NCBI RefSeq assembly: GCF_047948215.1
Contig: NC_134455.1
Span: forward strand, 320,656,147 to 320,720,146
DNA length: 64,000 nt
Source of the DNA: Lycorma delicatula
Lineage: Eukaryota; Arthropoda; Insecta; Hemiptera; Fulgoridae
Direction of reading: 5' to 3'
Part shown: positions 25,292-38,155 of the stretch, in pieces
Layout of the letters: every line of letters starts with the position of its first letter
Numbering within the stretch: position 1 is the stretch's first letter
Program-made: the position numbers and the translations under genes
Notes under the pieces: generated by a model
Told to the model about the DNA's origin: nothing
Databases searched by the model: none
What the model saw: the letters and a program-made list of their open reading frames with translations, nothing else

Positions 25292-27668
25292 ATGTATAAT
25301 TTTTTTGTATTGTTTTAATGATATAAAAATAATAATTATTAAATGTTATATCATTAAAACAATTATTGTTTGTAATAATTATCTTTTGTAATATTTTAAA
25401 CGTTAGTGGTATAATTGTTTATTTTTACAATGTTAAAAATTAAGGTTTTTAATAATTGTGGGTATTTTTCCTTTTAATTTTGCAGAGTGTTATATGAATA
25501 CGTTTATAAAAACATTTATTATTCGGGAAAAAATATTTGCAATTAATATTTATACAAATAAGCATGACAGAGAATCTCATCTGACGTTATGAAAATCATT
25601 TTATTTGTAACTAGTTAAATATAAATATATAGTATCCATGGAAATAAATTTTAAATTAGTATAGTATCCATGGATATAAATTATTAATTTGTATTGTTTA
25701 ACATTTAAATAAATTTTAGCAATCATCATTCTTTTAAAGTAATATCCACCAGGTTGTTTTAGTGGTACCCAAATTCTCTGATTTTAAATTCAAGTGTTCC
25801 AGCATTCAAGCCGAGTACTCCTTCTATTAAAATACAAACTAAATATTGCTGTTGGTTTTGTTTTGTTTTGTTAGGATGACACACAGTTAGGATATCCTAT
25901 AGATATGATTAGATGAACATTATCCACTAACATACAAATAACATCACATTTTTTAGTGTTTTGGGCAATTTATAATTATTTATCTCTTTGTAGAATATCA
26001 AGGTTGTCGTTTAATATTAATACACTTGAAAGTATGGTGACTGAAACTGCGTTCATTTTATATTTGTGAGCATGTGCTTACATGTGTTAAAAGTACCAAC
26101 AGTTATTGAAAGATTACAATGATATTATAAACTGTAGTGTACAATTCTCATAATTGTGTCATTACTTCTGCTCAAAAACACAAAAGTTACTGTAATAAAA
26201 ATATAACTGTTTTTCAAAAAAAGGATTGTTACATATAAAACAGTAAGACACTAGGTCAAAAACTCTTATAATTTAGAACTCACTTTAAAAAAAATACTTG
26301 TTAAATATATTTGACAGATTGTACACAATGTTTCAGGGTTCCATAAGAGAAGCAAAAAATAACATTACAAAAATCTTACCCAACTGATTTCATTAATAAT
26401 GTAATTAACATATTTATTTTTATAAATAATTTTAATGTAAAAATCAAATAATTTATGTAATATTTTTTTTTATTATATTATAATTATTGAAAAAATTATA
26501 GGTATAAACTACTTTAATTAATCTGTCAGGAAATCAGTTGTTAATATTTTTGTTTATTTCAAGAGATTTTAGAAACATCTAATCTGTCATCAAATTTTAG
26601 AGGGTTTGCCGAAAATAGAGTGTGATAATTACTATTTTTTATTGTTTTAAAGATATTTAAAAAATTATGTCTAAATTACCTGGATTTTGGAAAGTGAATT
26701 ACTATTTAATAAGATTTATAAAAATTAGCATTAAAAAAGATAACATCTAATCTTATTTAACACATATTAAATAAAACTAAAGGAATATAAATATATAGTT
26801 TCCATAGAAATAAATTTTTATTTCTAATATAAATTTGTATTGTTGTTTGTAATTTTAAATAAATTTGAACAATTATCATTTTTTAACATTCTAGAATATC
26901 CACCTGGTTGGTATAGTGGTGAAAGTGTCTTTCCAAATCAGCTGATTTACAAGTCGACAGTTACAGGGTTCATCCACTAATAAGAGAAGTTTTAAGGTTG
27001 GGTTTCAATTAAGCGCAGTTAATATCATCCTCTTTCATCGACATAAGCAATACTTCAATGGATTGCTGAAGGCAGAACAGGTAAAAGTGAGAAAAACACA
27101 TTCCAGAATATAGTTATTGAAATTTTAAGTGTCTATAAAATAAACTGTTCAAGTTTTTCAAGACATCAATTAAAACTATGATTTATAATTTCCATGCAGT
27201 TAATAAAGAATTCATATATTTTTTATGGAAAAGGGTTCCTTTGAATTTTATGATTTGTTTTTCCTAATCTGTTTAGTAAATGGTTTCTGCCTTATTATGC
27301 AGCTTACTCTGAAAATTTATTAGCAAATAAGACCACTCGAGGGTCAACTATGATTAATCTTGTGATTACCCTAGAAGAACAGTTGTAGCAATCCTCCCGG
27401 TCAAAGCAATGTTTGTCAATAGAGTTCATGATCTGATAGTGGAATCAAATTTTTATTGTGTTGTAATATAAAGAAACAGATTGGTACTGGTCTATTAGTT
27501 TTATGTTTGCTTCTAGTATGATAGCATTACCTCTTTTTGGGTATGAAAATCGCTGTAAAATTCATGCTATATATAAAGGAATGATAAAAGTTAAATTATT
27601 TGATATTTATTTAAGCTATTGTATTAATCAATTTTAACAAGAATAATAAAAAAACCTAGTTTTTTTTA
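25292..27668 (+). repeat. Satellite unit U12
   Basis: 2377 bp. Markers CACATTTTTTAGTG, GAAACTGCGTTC and CATGTGCTTACATG are shared with U14, its counterpart in the next higher-order repeat. Confidence 0.95.
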
Positions 27669-29285
27669 ATGTATAATTTTTTTGTATTGTTTTAATGATA
27701 TAAAAATAATAATTATTAAATGTTATATCATTAAAACAATTATTGTTTGTAATAATTATCTTTTGTAATATTTTAAACGTTAGTGGTATAATTATTTATA
27801 TTTACACTCTTAAAAATTAAGGTTTTTAATAATTGTGGGTATTTTTCCTTTTAATTTTGCAGAGTGTTATATGAATACGTTTATAAAAACATTTATTATT
27901 CGGGAAAAAATATTTGCAATTAATATTTATACAAATAAGCATGACAGAGAATCTCATCTGACGTTATGAAAATCATTTTATTTGTAACTAGTTAAATATA
28001 AATATATAGTATCCATGGAAATAAATTTTAAATTAGTATAGTATCCATGGATATAAATTATTAATTTGTATTGTTTAACATTTAAATAAATTTTAGCAAT
28101 CATCAGTCTTTTAAAGTAATATCCACCAGGTTGTTTTAGTGGTACCCAAATTCTCTGATTTTAAATTCAAGTGTTCCAGCATTCAAGCCGAGTACTCCTT
28201 CTATTAAAATACAAACTAAATATTGCTGTTGGTTTTGTTTTGTTTTGTTAGGATGACACACAGTTAGGATATCCTATAGATATGATTAGATGAACATTAT
28301 CCACTAACATACAAATAACATCACATGTTTTAGTGTTTTGGGCGATTTATAGTTATTTATTTCTTTGTAGAATATCAAGGTTGTCGTTTAATATTAATAC
28401 ACTTGAAAGTATGGTGACTGAAATTGCGTTCATTTTATATTTGTGAGCATGTGCGCACATGTGTTAAAAGTACCAACAGTTATTGAAAGATTACAATGAT
28501 ATTATAAACTGTAGTGTACAATTCTCATAATTGTGTCATTACTTCGGCTCAAAAACACAAAAGGTACTGTAATAAAAATATAACTATTTTTCAAAAATAA
28601 GAGAAGTTTTAAGGTTGGGTTTCAATTAAGTGCAGTTAATATCATCCTCTTTCATCGACATAAGCAATACTTCAATGGATTGCTGAAGGCAGAACAGGTA
28701 AAAGTGAGAAAAAAACATTCCAGAATATAGTTATTGAAATTTTAAGTGTCTATAAAATAAACTGTTCAAGTTTTTCAAGATATCAATTAACACTATGATT
28801 TATAATTTCCATGCAGTTAATAAAGAATTCATATATTTTTTATGGAAAAGGGTTCCTTTGAATTTTATGATTTGTTTTTCCTAATCAGTTTAGTAAATGG
28901 TTTCTGCCTTATTATGCAGCTTACTCTGAAAATGTATTAGCACATATGACCACTCGAGGGTCAACTATGATTAATCTTGTGATTACCCTAGAAGAACAGT
29001 TGTGGCAATCCTCCCGGTCAAAGCAATGTTTGTCAATAGAGTTCATGATCTGATAGTGGAATCAAATTTTTATTGTGTTGTAATATAAAGAAACAGATTG
29101 GTACTGGTCTATTGGTTTTATGTTTGCTTCTAGTATGATAGCATTACCTTTTTTTGCGTATGAAAATCGCTGTAAAATTCATGCTATATATAAAGAAATG
29201 ATAAAAGTTAAATTATTTGATATTTATTTCAACTATTGTATTAATCAATTTTAACAAGAGTAATAAAAAACCTAGTTTTTTTCAA
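27669..29285 (+). repeat. Short satellite unit U13 (same deletion as U11)
   Basis: 1617 bp. The internal junction at about 28595 is the same as in U11, and shared markers (ACTTCGGCTC, AAAGGTACTG, GGGCGATTTATAG) confirm common descent. It keeps the 14 bp lost in U11, so U11 did not give rise to U13. Confidence 0.95.
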
Positions 29286-31424
29286 ATGTATAATTTTTTT
29301 GTATTGTTTTAATGATATAAAAATAATAATTATTAAATGTTATATCATTAAAACAATTATTGTTTGTAATAATTATCTTTTGTAATATTTTAAACGTTAG
29401 TGGTATAATTGTTTATTTTTACAATGTTAAAAATTAAGGTTTTTAATAATTGTGGGTATTTTTCCTTTTAATTTTGCAGAGTGTTATATGAATACGTTTA
29501 TAAAAACATTTATTATTCGGGAAAAAATATTTGCAATTAATATTTATACAAATAAGCATGACAGAGAATCTCATCTGACGTTATGAAAATCATTTTATTT
29601 GTAACTAGTTAAATATAAATATATAGTATCCATGGAAATAAATTTTAAATTAGTATAGTATCCATGGATATAAATTATTAATTTGTATTGTTTAACATTT
29701 AAATAAATTTTAGCAATCATCATTCTTTTAAAGTAATATCCACCAGGTTGTTTTAGTGGTACCCAAATTCTCTGATTTTAAATTCAAGTGTTCCAGCATT
29801 CAAGCCGAGTACTCCTTCTATTAAAATACAAACTAAATATTGCTGTTGGTTTTGTTTTGTTTTGTTAGGATGACACACAGTTAGGATATCCTATAGATAT
29901 GATTAGATGAACATTATCCACTAACATACAAATAACATCACATTTTTTAGTGTTTTGGGCAATTTATAATTATTTATCTCTTTGTAGAATATCAAGGTTG
30001 TCGTTTAATATTAATACACTTGAAAGTATGGTGACTGAAACTGCGTTCATTTTATATTTGTGAGCATGTGCTTACATGTGTTAAAAGTACCAACAGTTAT
30101 TGAAAGATTACAATGATATTATAAACTGTAGTGTACAATTCTCATAATTGTGTCATTACTTCTGCTCAAAAACACAAAAGATACTGTAATAAAAATATAA
30201 CTGTTTTTCAAAAAAAGGATTGTTACATATAAAACAGTAAGACACTAGGTCAAAAACTCTTATAATTTAGAACTCACTTTAAAAAAAATACTTGTTAAAT
30301 ATATTTGACAGATTGTACACAATGTTTCAGGGTTCCATAAGAGAAGCAAAAAATAACATTACAAAAATCTTACCCAACTGATTTCATTAATAATGTAATT
30401 AACATATTTATTTTTATAAATAATTTTAATGTAAAAATCAAATAATTTATGGAATATTTTTTTATTATATTATAATTATTGAAAAAATTATAGGTATAAA
30501 CTACTTTAATTAATCTGTCAGGAAATCAGTAACTAAAGGAATATAAATATATAGTTTCCATAGAAATAAATTTTTATTCCTAATGTAAATTTGTATTGTT
30601 GTTTGTAATTTTAAATAAATTTGAACAATTATCATTTTTTAACATTCTAGAATATCCACCTGGTTGGTATAGTGGTGAAAGTGTCTTTCCAAATCAGCTG
30701 ATTTACAAGTCGACAGTTACAGGGTTCATCCACTAATAAGAGAAGTTTTAAGGTTGGGTTTCAATTAAGCGCAGTTAATATCATCCCCTTTCATCGACAT
30801 AAGCAATACTTCAATGGATTGCTGAAGGCAGAACAGGTAAAAGTGAGAAAAACACATTCCAGAATATAGTTATTGAAATTTTAAGTGTCTATAAAATAAA
30901 CTGTTCAAGTTTTTCAAGACATCAATTAAAACTATGATTTATAATTTCCATGCAGTTAATAAAGAATTCATATATTTTTTATGGAAAAGGGTTCCTTTGA
31001 ATTTTATGATTTGTTTTTCCTAATCTGTTTAGTAAATGGTTTCTGCCTTATTATGCAGCTTACTCTGAAAATTTATTAGCAAATAAGACCACTCGAGGGT
31101 CAACTATGATTAATCTTGTGATTACCCTAGAAGAACAGTTGTAGCAATCCTCCCGGTCAAAGCAATGTTTGTCAATAGAGTTCATGATCTGATAGTGGAA
31201 TCAAATTTTTATTGTGTTGTAATATAAAGAAACAGATTGGTACTGGTCTATTAGTTTTATGTTTGCTTCTAGTATGATAGCATTACCTTTTTATGGGTAT
31301 GAAAATCGCTGTAAAATTCATGCTATATATAAAGAAATGATAAAAGTTAAATTATTTGATATTTATTTAAGCTATTGTATTAATCAATTTTACCAAGAAT
31401 AATAAAAAAACCTAGTTTTTTTTA
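29286..31424 (+). repeat. Satellite unit U14 with a 238-bp deletion
   Basis: 2139 bp. Matches U12 up to about 30528, where GGAAATCAGT joins AACTAAAGGAAT, removing the stretch before the second leader. Confidence 0.94.
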
Positions 31425-33656
31425 ATGTATAATTTTTTTGTATTGTTTTAATGATATAAAAATAATAATTATTAAATGTTATATCATTAAAACAATTATT
31501 GTTTGTAATAATTATCTTTTGTAATATTTTAAACGTTAGTGGTATAATTATTTATATTTACACTCTTAAAAATTAAGGTTTTTAATAATTGTGGGTATTT
31601 TTCCTTTTAATTTTGCAGAGTGTTATATGAATACGTTTATAAAAACATTTATTATTCGGGAAAAAATATTTGCAATTAATATTTATACAAATAAGCATGA
31701 CAGAGAATCTCATCTGACGTTATGAAAATCATTTTATTTGTAACTAGTTAAATATAAATATATAGTATCCATGGAAATAAATTTTAAATTAGTATAGTAT
31801 CCATGGATATAAATTATTAATTTGTATTGTTTAACATTTAAATAAATTTTAGCAATCATCATTCTTTTAAAGTAATATCCACCAGGTTGTTTTAGTGGTA
31901 CCCAAATTCTCTGATTTTAAATTCAAGTGTTCCAGCATTCAAGCCGAGTACTCCTTCTATTAAAATACAAACTAAATATTGCTGTTGGTTTTGTTTTGTT
32001 TTGTTAGGATGACACACAGTTAGGATATCCTATAGATATAATTAGATGAACATTATCCACTAACATACAAATAACATCACATGTTTTAGTGTTTTGGGCG
32101 ATTTATAATTATTTATTTCTTTGTAGAATATCAAGGTTGTCGTTTAATATTAATACACTTGAAAGTATGGTGACTGAAATTGCGTTCATTTTATATTTGT
32201 GAGCATGTGCGCACATGTGTTAAAAGTACCAACAGTTATTGAAAGATTACAATACTTGTGTCATTACTTCGGCTCTAAAACACAAAAGGTACTGTAATAA
32301 AAATATAACTGTTTTTCAAAAAAAGATTGTTACATATAAAACAGTAAGACACTATGTCAAAAACTCTTATAATTTAGAACTCACTTTAAAAAAAATACTT
32401 GTTAAATATATTTCACAGATTGTACACAATGTTTCAGGGTTCCATACAAGAAGCAAAAAAAACATTACAAAAATCTTACCCAACTGATTTCATTAATAAT
32501 GTAATTAACATATTTATTTTTATAAATAATTTTAATGTAAAAATCAAATAATTTATGTAATATTTTTTTTTATTATATTATAATTATTGAAAAAATTATA
32601 GGTATAAACTACTTTAATTAATCTGTCAGGAAATCAGTTGTTAATATTTTTGTTTATTTCAAGAGATTTTAGAAACATCTAATCTGTCATCAAATTTTAG
32701 AGGGTTTGCCGAAAATAGAGTGTGATAATTACTATTTTTTATTGTTTTAAAGATATTTAAAAAATTATGTCTAAATTACCTGGATTTTGGAAAGTGAATT
32801 ACTATTTAATAAGATTTGTAAAAATTAGCATTAAAAAAGATAACATCTAATCTTATTTAACACATATTAAATAAAACTAAAGGAATATAAATATATAGTT
32901 TCCATAGAAATAAATTTTTATTTCTAATATAAATTTGTATTGTTGTTTGTAATTTTAAATAAATTTGAACAATTATCATTTTTTAACATTCTAGAATATC
33001 CACCTGGTTGGTATAGTGGTGAAAGTGTCTTTCCAAATCAGCTGATTTACAAGTCGACAGTTACAGGGTTCATCCACTAATAAGAGAAGTTTTAAGGTTG
33101 GGTTTCAATTAAGCGCAGTTAATATCATCCTCTTTCATCGACATAAGCAATACTTCAATGGATTGCTGAAGGCAGAACAGGTAAAAGTGAGAAAAACACA
33201 TTCCAGAATATAGTTATTGAAATTTTAAGTGTCTATAAAATAAACTGTTCAAGTTTTTCAAGACATCAATTAAAACTATGATTTATAATTTCCATGCAGT
33301 TAATAAAGAATTCATATATTTTTTATGGAAAAGGGTTCCTTTGAATTTTATGATTTGTTTTTCCTAATCTGTTTAGTAAATGGTTTCTGCCTTATTATGC
33401 AGCTTACTCTGAAAATTTATTAGCAAATAAGACCACTCGAGGGTCAACTATGATTAATGTTGTGATTACCCTAGAAGAACAGTTGTAGCAATCCTCCCGG
33501 TCAAAGCAATGTTTGTCAATAGAGTTCATGATCTGATAGTGGAATCAAATTTTTATTGTGTTGTAATATAAAGAAACAGATTGGTACTGGTCTATTAGTT
33601 TTATGTTTGCTTCTAGTATGATAGCATTACCTCTTTTTGGGTATGAAAATTGCTGG
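31425..33656 (+). repeat. Satellite unit U15, tail truncated
   Basis: About 33 bp are lost at about 32253, and scattered substitutions have opened a short frame there that begins with TTG and is not a gene. The unit breaks off within GAAAATTGCTGG, before the usual tail. Confidence 0.92.
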
Positions 33657-33762
33657 AAATAAATTTAATAAAATAAATTTAATAAATAAATTATTTATTT
33701 AATAAATAAATTTATTTAAATAAATTTATGGATTTTATTTAATAAATAAATAAAATCCATGG
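33654..33762. repeat. AT-only scrambled junction with 14-bp hairpin
   Basis: Between U15 and U16 about 100 bp of permuted AAATAAATTTAAT-type words replace the normal tail and head. It ends in a perfect hairpin: 33728-33741 (ATGGATTTTATTTA) and 33747-33760 are exact reverse complements around 5 nt, and the right arm runs into the CCATGGAAATAAA of U16. The layout suggests polymerase template switching at a break. Confidence 0.85.
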
Positions 33763-35787
33763 AAATAAATTTTAAATTAGTATAGTATCCATGGATATAA
33801 ATTATTAATTTGTATTGTTTAACATTTAAATAAATTTTAGCAATCATCATTCTTTTAAAGTAATATCCACCAGGTTGTTTTAGTGGTACCCAAATTCTCT
33901 GATTTTAAATTCAAGTGTTCCAGCATTCAAGCCGAGTACTCCTTCTATTAAAATACAAACTAAATATTGCTGTTGGTTTTGTTTTGTTTTGTTAGGATGA
34001 CACACAGTTAGGATATCCTATAGATATGATTAGATGAACATTATCCACTAACATACAAATAACATCACATGTTTTAGTGTTTTGGGCGATTTATAATTAT
34101 TTATTTCTTTGTAGAATATCAAGGTTGTCGTTTAATATTAATACACTTGAAAGTATGGTGACTGAAATTGCGTTCATTTTATATTTGTGAGCATGTGCGC
34201 ACATGTGTTAAAAGTACCAACAGTTATTGAAAGATTACAATGATATTATAAACTGTAGTGTACAATTCTCATAATTGTGTCATTACTTCGGCTCAAAAAC
34301 ACAAAAGGTACTGTAATAAAAATATAACTGTTTTTCAAAAAAAGATTGTTACATATAAAACAGTAAGACACTAGGTCAAAAACTCTTATAATTTAGAACT
34401 CACTTTAAAAAAAATACTTGTTAAATATATTTGACAGATTGTACACAATGTTTCAGGGTTCCATAAGAGAAGCAAAAAATAACATTACAAAAATCTTACC
34501 CAACTGATTTCATTAATAATGTAATTAACATATTTATTTTTATAAATAATTTTAATGTAAAAATCAAATAATTTATGTAATTTTTTTTTTATTATATTAT
34601 AATTATTTAAAAAATTATATGTATAAACTACTTTAATTAATCTGTCAGGAAATCAGTTGTTAATATTTTTTTTTATTTCAAGAGATTTTAGAAACATCTA
34701 ATCTGTCATCAAATTTTAGAGGGTTTGCCGAAAATAGAGTGTAATAATTACTATTTTTTATTGTTTTAAAGATATTTAAAAAATTATGTCTAAATTACCT
34801 GGATTTTGGAAAGTGAATTACTATTTAATAAGATTTATAAAAATTAGCATTAAAAAAGATAACATCTAATCTTATTTAACACATATTAAATAAAACTAAA
34901 GGAATATAAATATATAGTTTCCATAGAAATAAATTTTTATTTCTAATATAAATTTGTATTGTTGTTTGTAATTTTAAATAAATTTGAACAATTATCATTT
35001 TTTAACATTCTAGAATATCCACCTGGTTGGTATAGTGGTGAAAGTGTCTTTCCAAATCAGCTGATTTACAAGTCGACAGTTACAGGGTTCATCCACTAAT
35101 AAGAGAAGTTTTAAGGTTGGGTTTCAATTAAGCGCAGTTAATATCATCCTCTTTCATCGACATAAGCAATACTTTAATGGATTGCTGAAGGCAGAACAGG
35201 TAAAAGTGAGAAAAAAACATTCCAGAATATAGTTATTGAAATGTTTAGTGTCTATAAAATACACTGTTCAAGTTTTTCAAGATATCAATTAAAACTATGA
35301 TTTATAATTTCCATGCAGTTAATAAAGAATTCATATATTTTTTATGGAAAAGGGTTCCTTTGAATTTTATGATTTGTTTTTCCTAATCAGTTTAGTAAAT
35401 GGTTTGTGCCTTATTATGCAGCTTACTCTGAAAATTTATTAGCAAATAAGACCACTCGAGGGTCAACTATGATTAATCTTGTGATTACCCTAGAAGCACA
35501 GTTGCAGCAATCCTCCCGGTCAAAGCAATGTTTGTCAATAGAGTTCATGATCTGATAGTGGAATCAAATTTTTATTGTGTTGTAATATAAAGAAACAGAT
35601 TGGTACTGGTCTATTAGTTTTATGTTTGCTTCTAGTATGATAGCATTACCTCTTTTTGGGTATGAAAATCGCTGTAAAATTCATGCTATATATAAAGAAA
35701 TGATAAAAGTTAAATTATTTGATATTTATTTAAACTATTGTATTAATCAATTTTAACAAGAATAATAAAAAAACCTAGTTTTTTCAA
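33755..35787 (+). repeat. Satellite unit U16, head missing
   Basis: Starts at the CCATGG of the first leader, so the inverted repeat and first 0.35 kb are absent. Its tail markers (AATGTTTAGTG, GAAGCACAG) are shared with U17. Confidence 0.92.
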
Positions 35788-38155
35788 ATGTATAATTTTT
35801 TTGTATTGTTTTAATGATATAAAAATAATAATTATTAAATGTTATATCATTAAAACAATTATTGTTTGTAATAATTATCTTTTGTAATATTTTAATTGTT
35901 AGTGGTATAATTATTTATATTTACACTGTTAAAAATTAAGGTTTTTAATAATTGTGGGTATTTTTCCTTTTAATTTTGCAGAGTGTTATATGAATACGTT
36001 TATAAAAACATTTATTATTCGGGAAAAAATATTTGCAATTAATATTTATACAAATAAGCATGACAGAGAATCTCATCTGACGTTATGAAAATCATTTTAT
36101 TTGTAACTAGTTAAATATAAATATATAGTATCCATGGAAATAAATTTTAAATTAGTATAGTATCCATGGATATAAATTATTAATTTGTTTTGTTTAACAT
36201 TTAAATAAATTTTAGCAATCATCATTCTTTTAAAGTAATATCCACCAGGTTGTTTTAGTGGTACCCAAATTCTCTGATTTTAAATTCAAGTGTTCCAGCA
36301 TTCAAGCCGTACTCCTTCTATTAAAATACAAATTAATATTGCTGTTGGTTTTGTTTTGTTAGGATGACACACAGTTAGGATATCCTATAGATATGATTAG
36401 ATGAAGATTATCCACTAACATACAAATAACATCACATGTTTTAGTGTTTTGGGCAATTTATAATTATTTATCTCTTTGTAGAATATCAAGGTTGTCGTTT
36501 AATATTAATACACTTGAAAGTATGGTGACTGAAATTGCGTTCATTTTATATTTGTGAGCATGTGCTTACATGTGTTAAAAGTACCAACAGTTATTGAAAG
36601 ATTACAATGATATTATAAACTGTAGTGTACAATTCTCATAATTGTGTCATTACTTCGGCTCAAAAACACAAAAGGTACTGTAATAAAAATATAACTGTTT
36701 TTCAAAAAAAGATTGTTACATATAAAACAGTAAGACACTAGGTCAAAAACTCTTATAATTTACAACTCACTTTAAAAAAAATACTTGTTAAATATATTTG
36801 ACAGATTGTACACAATGTTTCATGGTTCCATAAGAGAAGCAAAAAATAACATTACAAAAATCTTACTTAACTGATTTCATTAATAATGTAATTAACATAT
36901 TTATTTTTATAAATAATTTTAATGTAAAAATCAAATAATTTATGTAATATTTTTTTTTATTATATTATAATTATTTAAAAAATTATATGTATAAACTACT
37001 TTAATTAATCTGTCAGGAAATCAGTTGTTAATATTTTTTTTTATTTCAAGAGATTTTAGAAACATCTAATCTGTCATCAAATTTTAGAGGGTTTGCCGAA
37101 AATAGAGTGTAATAATTACTATTTTTTATTGTTTTAAAGATATTTAAAAAATTATGTCTAAATTACCTGGATTTTGGAAAGTGAATTACTATTTAATAAG
37201 ATTTATAAAAATTAGCATTAAAAAAGATAACATCTAATCTTATTTAACACATATTAAATAAAACTAAAGGAATATAAATATATAGTTTCCATAGAAATAA
37301 ATTTTTATTTCTAATATAAATTTGTATTGTTGTTTGTAATTTTAAATAAATTTGAACAATTATCATTTTTTAACATTCTAGAATATCCACCTGGTTGGTA
37401 TAGTGGTGAAAGTGTCTTTCCAAATCAGCTGATTTACAAGTCGACAGTTACAGGGTTCATCCACTAATAAGAGAAGTTTTAAGGTTGGGTTTCAATTAAG
37501 CGCAGTTAATATCATCCTCTTTCATCGACATAAGCAATACTTCAATGGATTGCTGAAGGCAGAACAGGTAAAAGTGAGAAAAAAACATTCCAGAATATAG
37601 TTATTGAAATGTTTAGTGTCTATAAAATACACTGTTCAAGTTTTTCAAGATATCAATTAAAACTATGATTTATAATTTCCATGCAGTTAATAAAGAATTC
37701 ATATATTTTTTATGGAAAAGGGTTCCTTTGAATTTTATGATTTGTTTTTCCTAATCAGTTTAGTAAATGGTTTCTGCCTTATTATGCAGCTTACTCTGAA
37801 AATTTATTAGCAAATAAGACCACTCGAGGGTCAACTATGATTAATCTTGTGATTACCCTAGAAGCACAGTTGTAGCAATCCTCCCGGTCAAAGCAATGTT
37901 TGTCAATAGAGTTCATGATCTGATAGTGGAATCAAATTTTTATTGTGTTGTAATATAAAGAAACAGATTGGTACTGGTCTATTAGTTTTATGTTTGCTTC
38001 TAGTATGATAGCATTACCTCTTTTTGGGTATGAAAATCGCTGTAAAATTCATGCTATATATAAAGAAATGATAAAAGTTAAATTATTTGATATTTATTTA
38101 AACTATTGTATTAATCAATTTTAACAAGAATAATAAAAAAACCTAGTTTTTTCAA
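35788..38155 (+). repeat. Satellite unit U17
   Basis: 2368 bp. The TTTTG run is shortened to two repeats and SINE A reads AAGCCGTACTCC; both features are shared with U18. Confidence 0.94.

Noticed and set aside
32239..32487. Open frame of 82 codons in U15
   Set aside because: Begins with TTG, lies wholly inside a satellite unit, and is open only because of unit-specific indels; no protein features.
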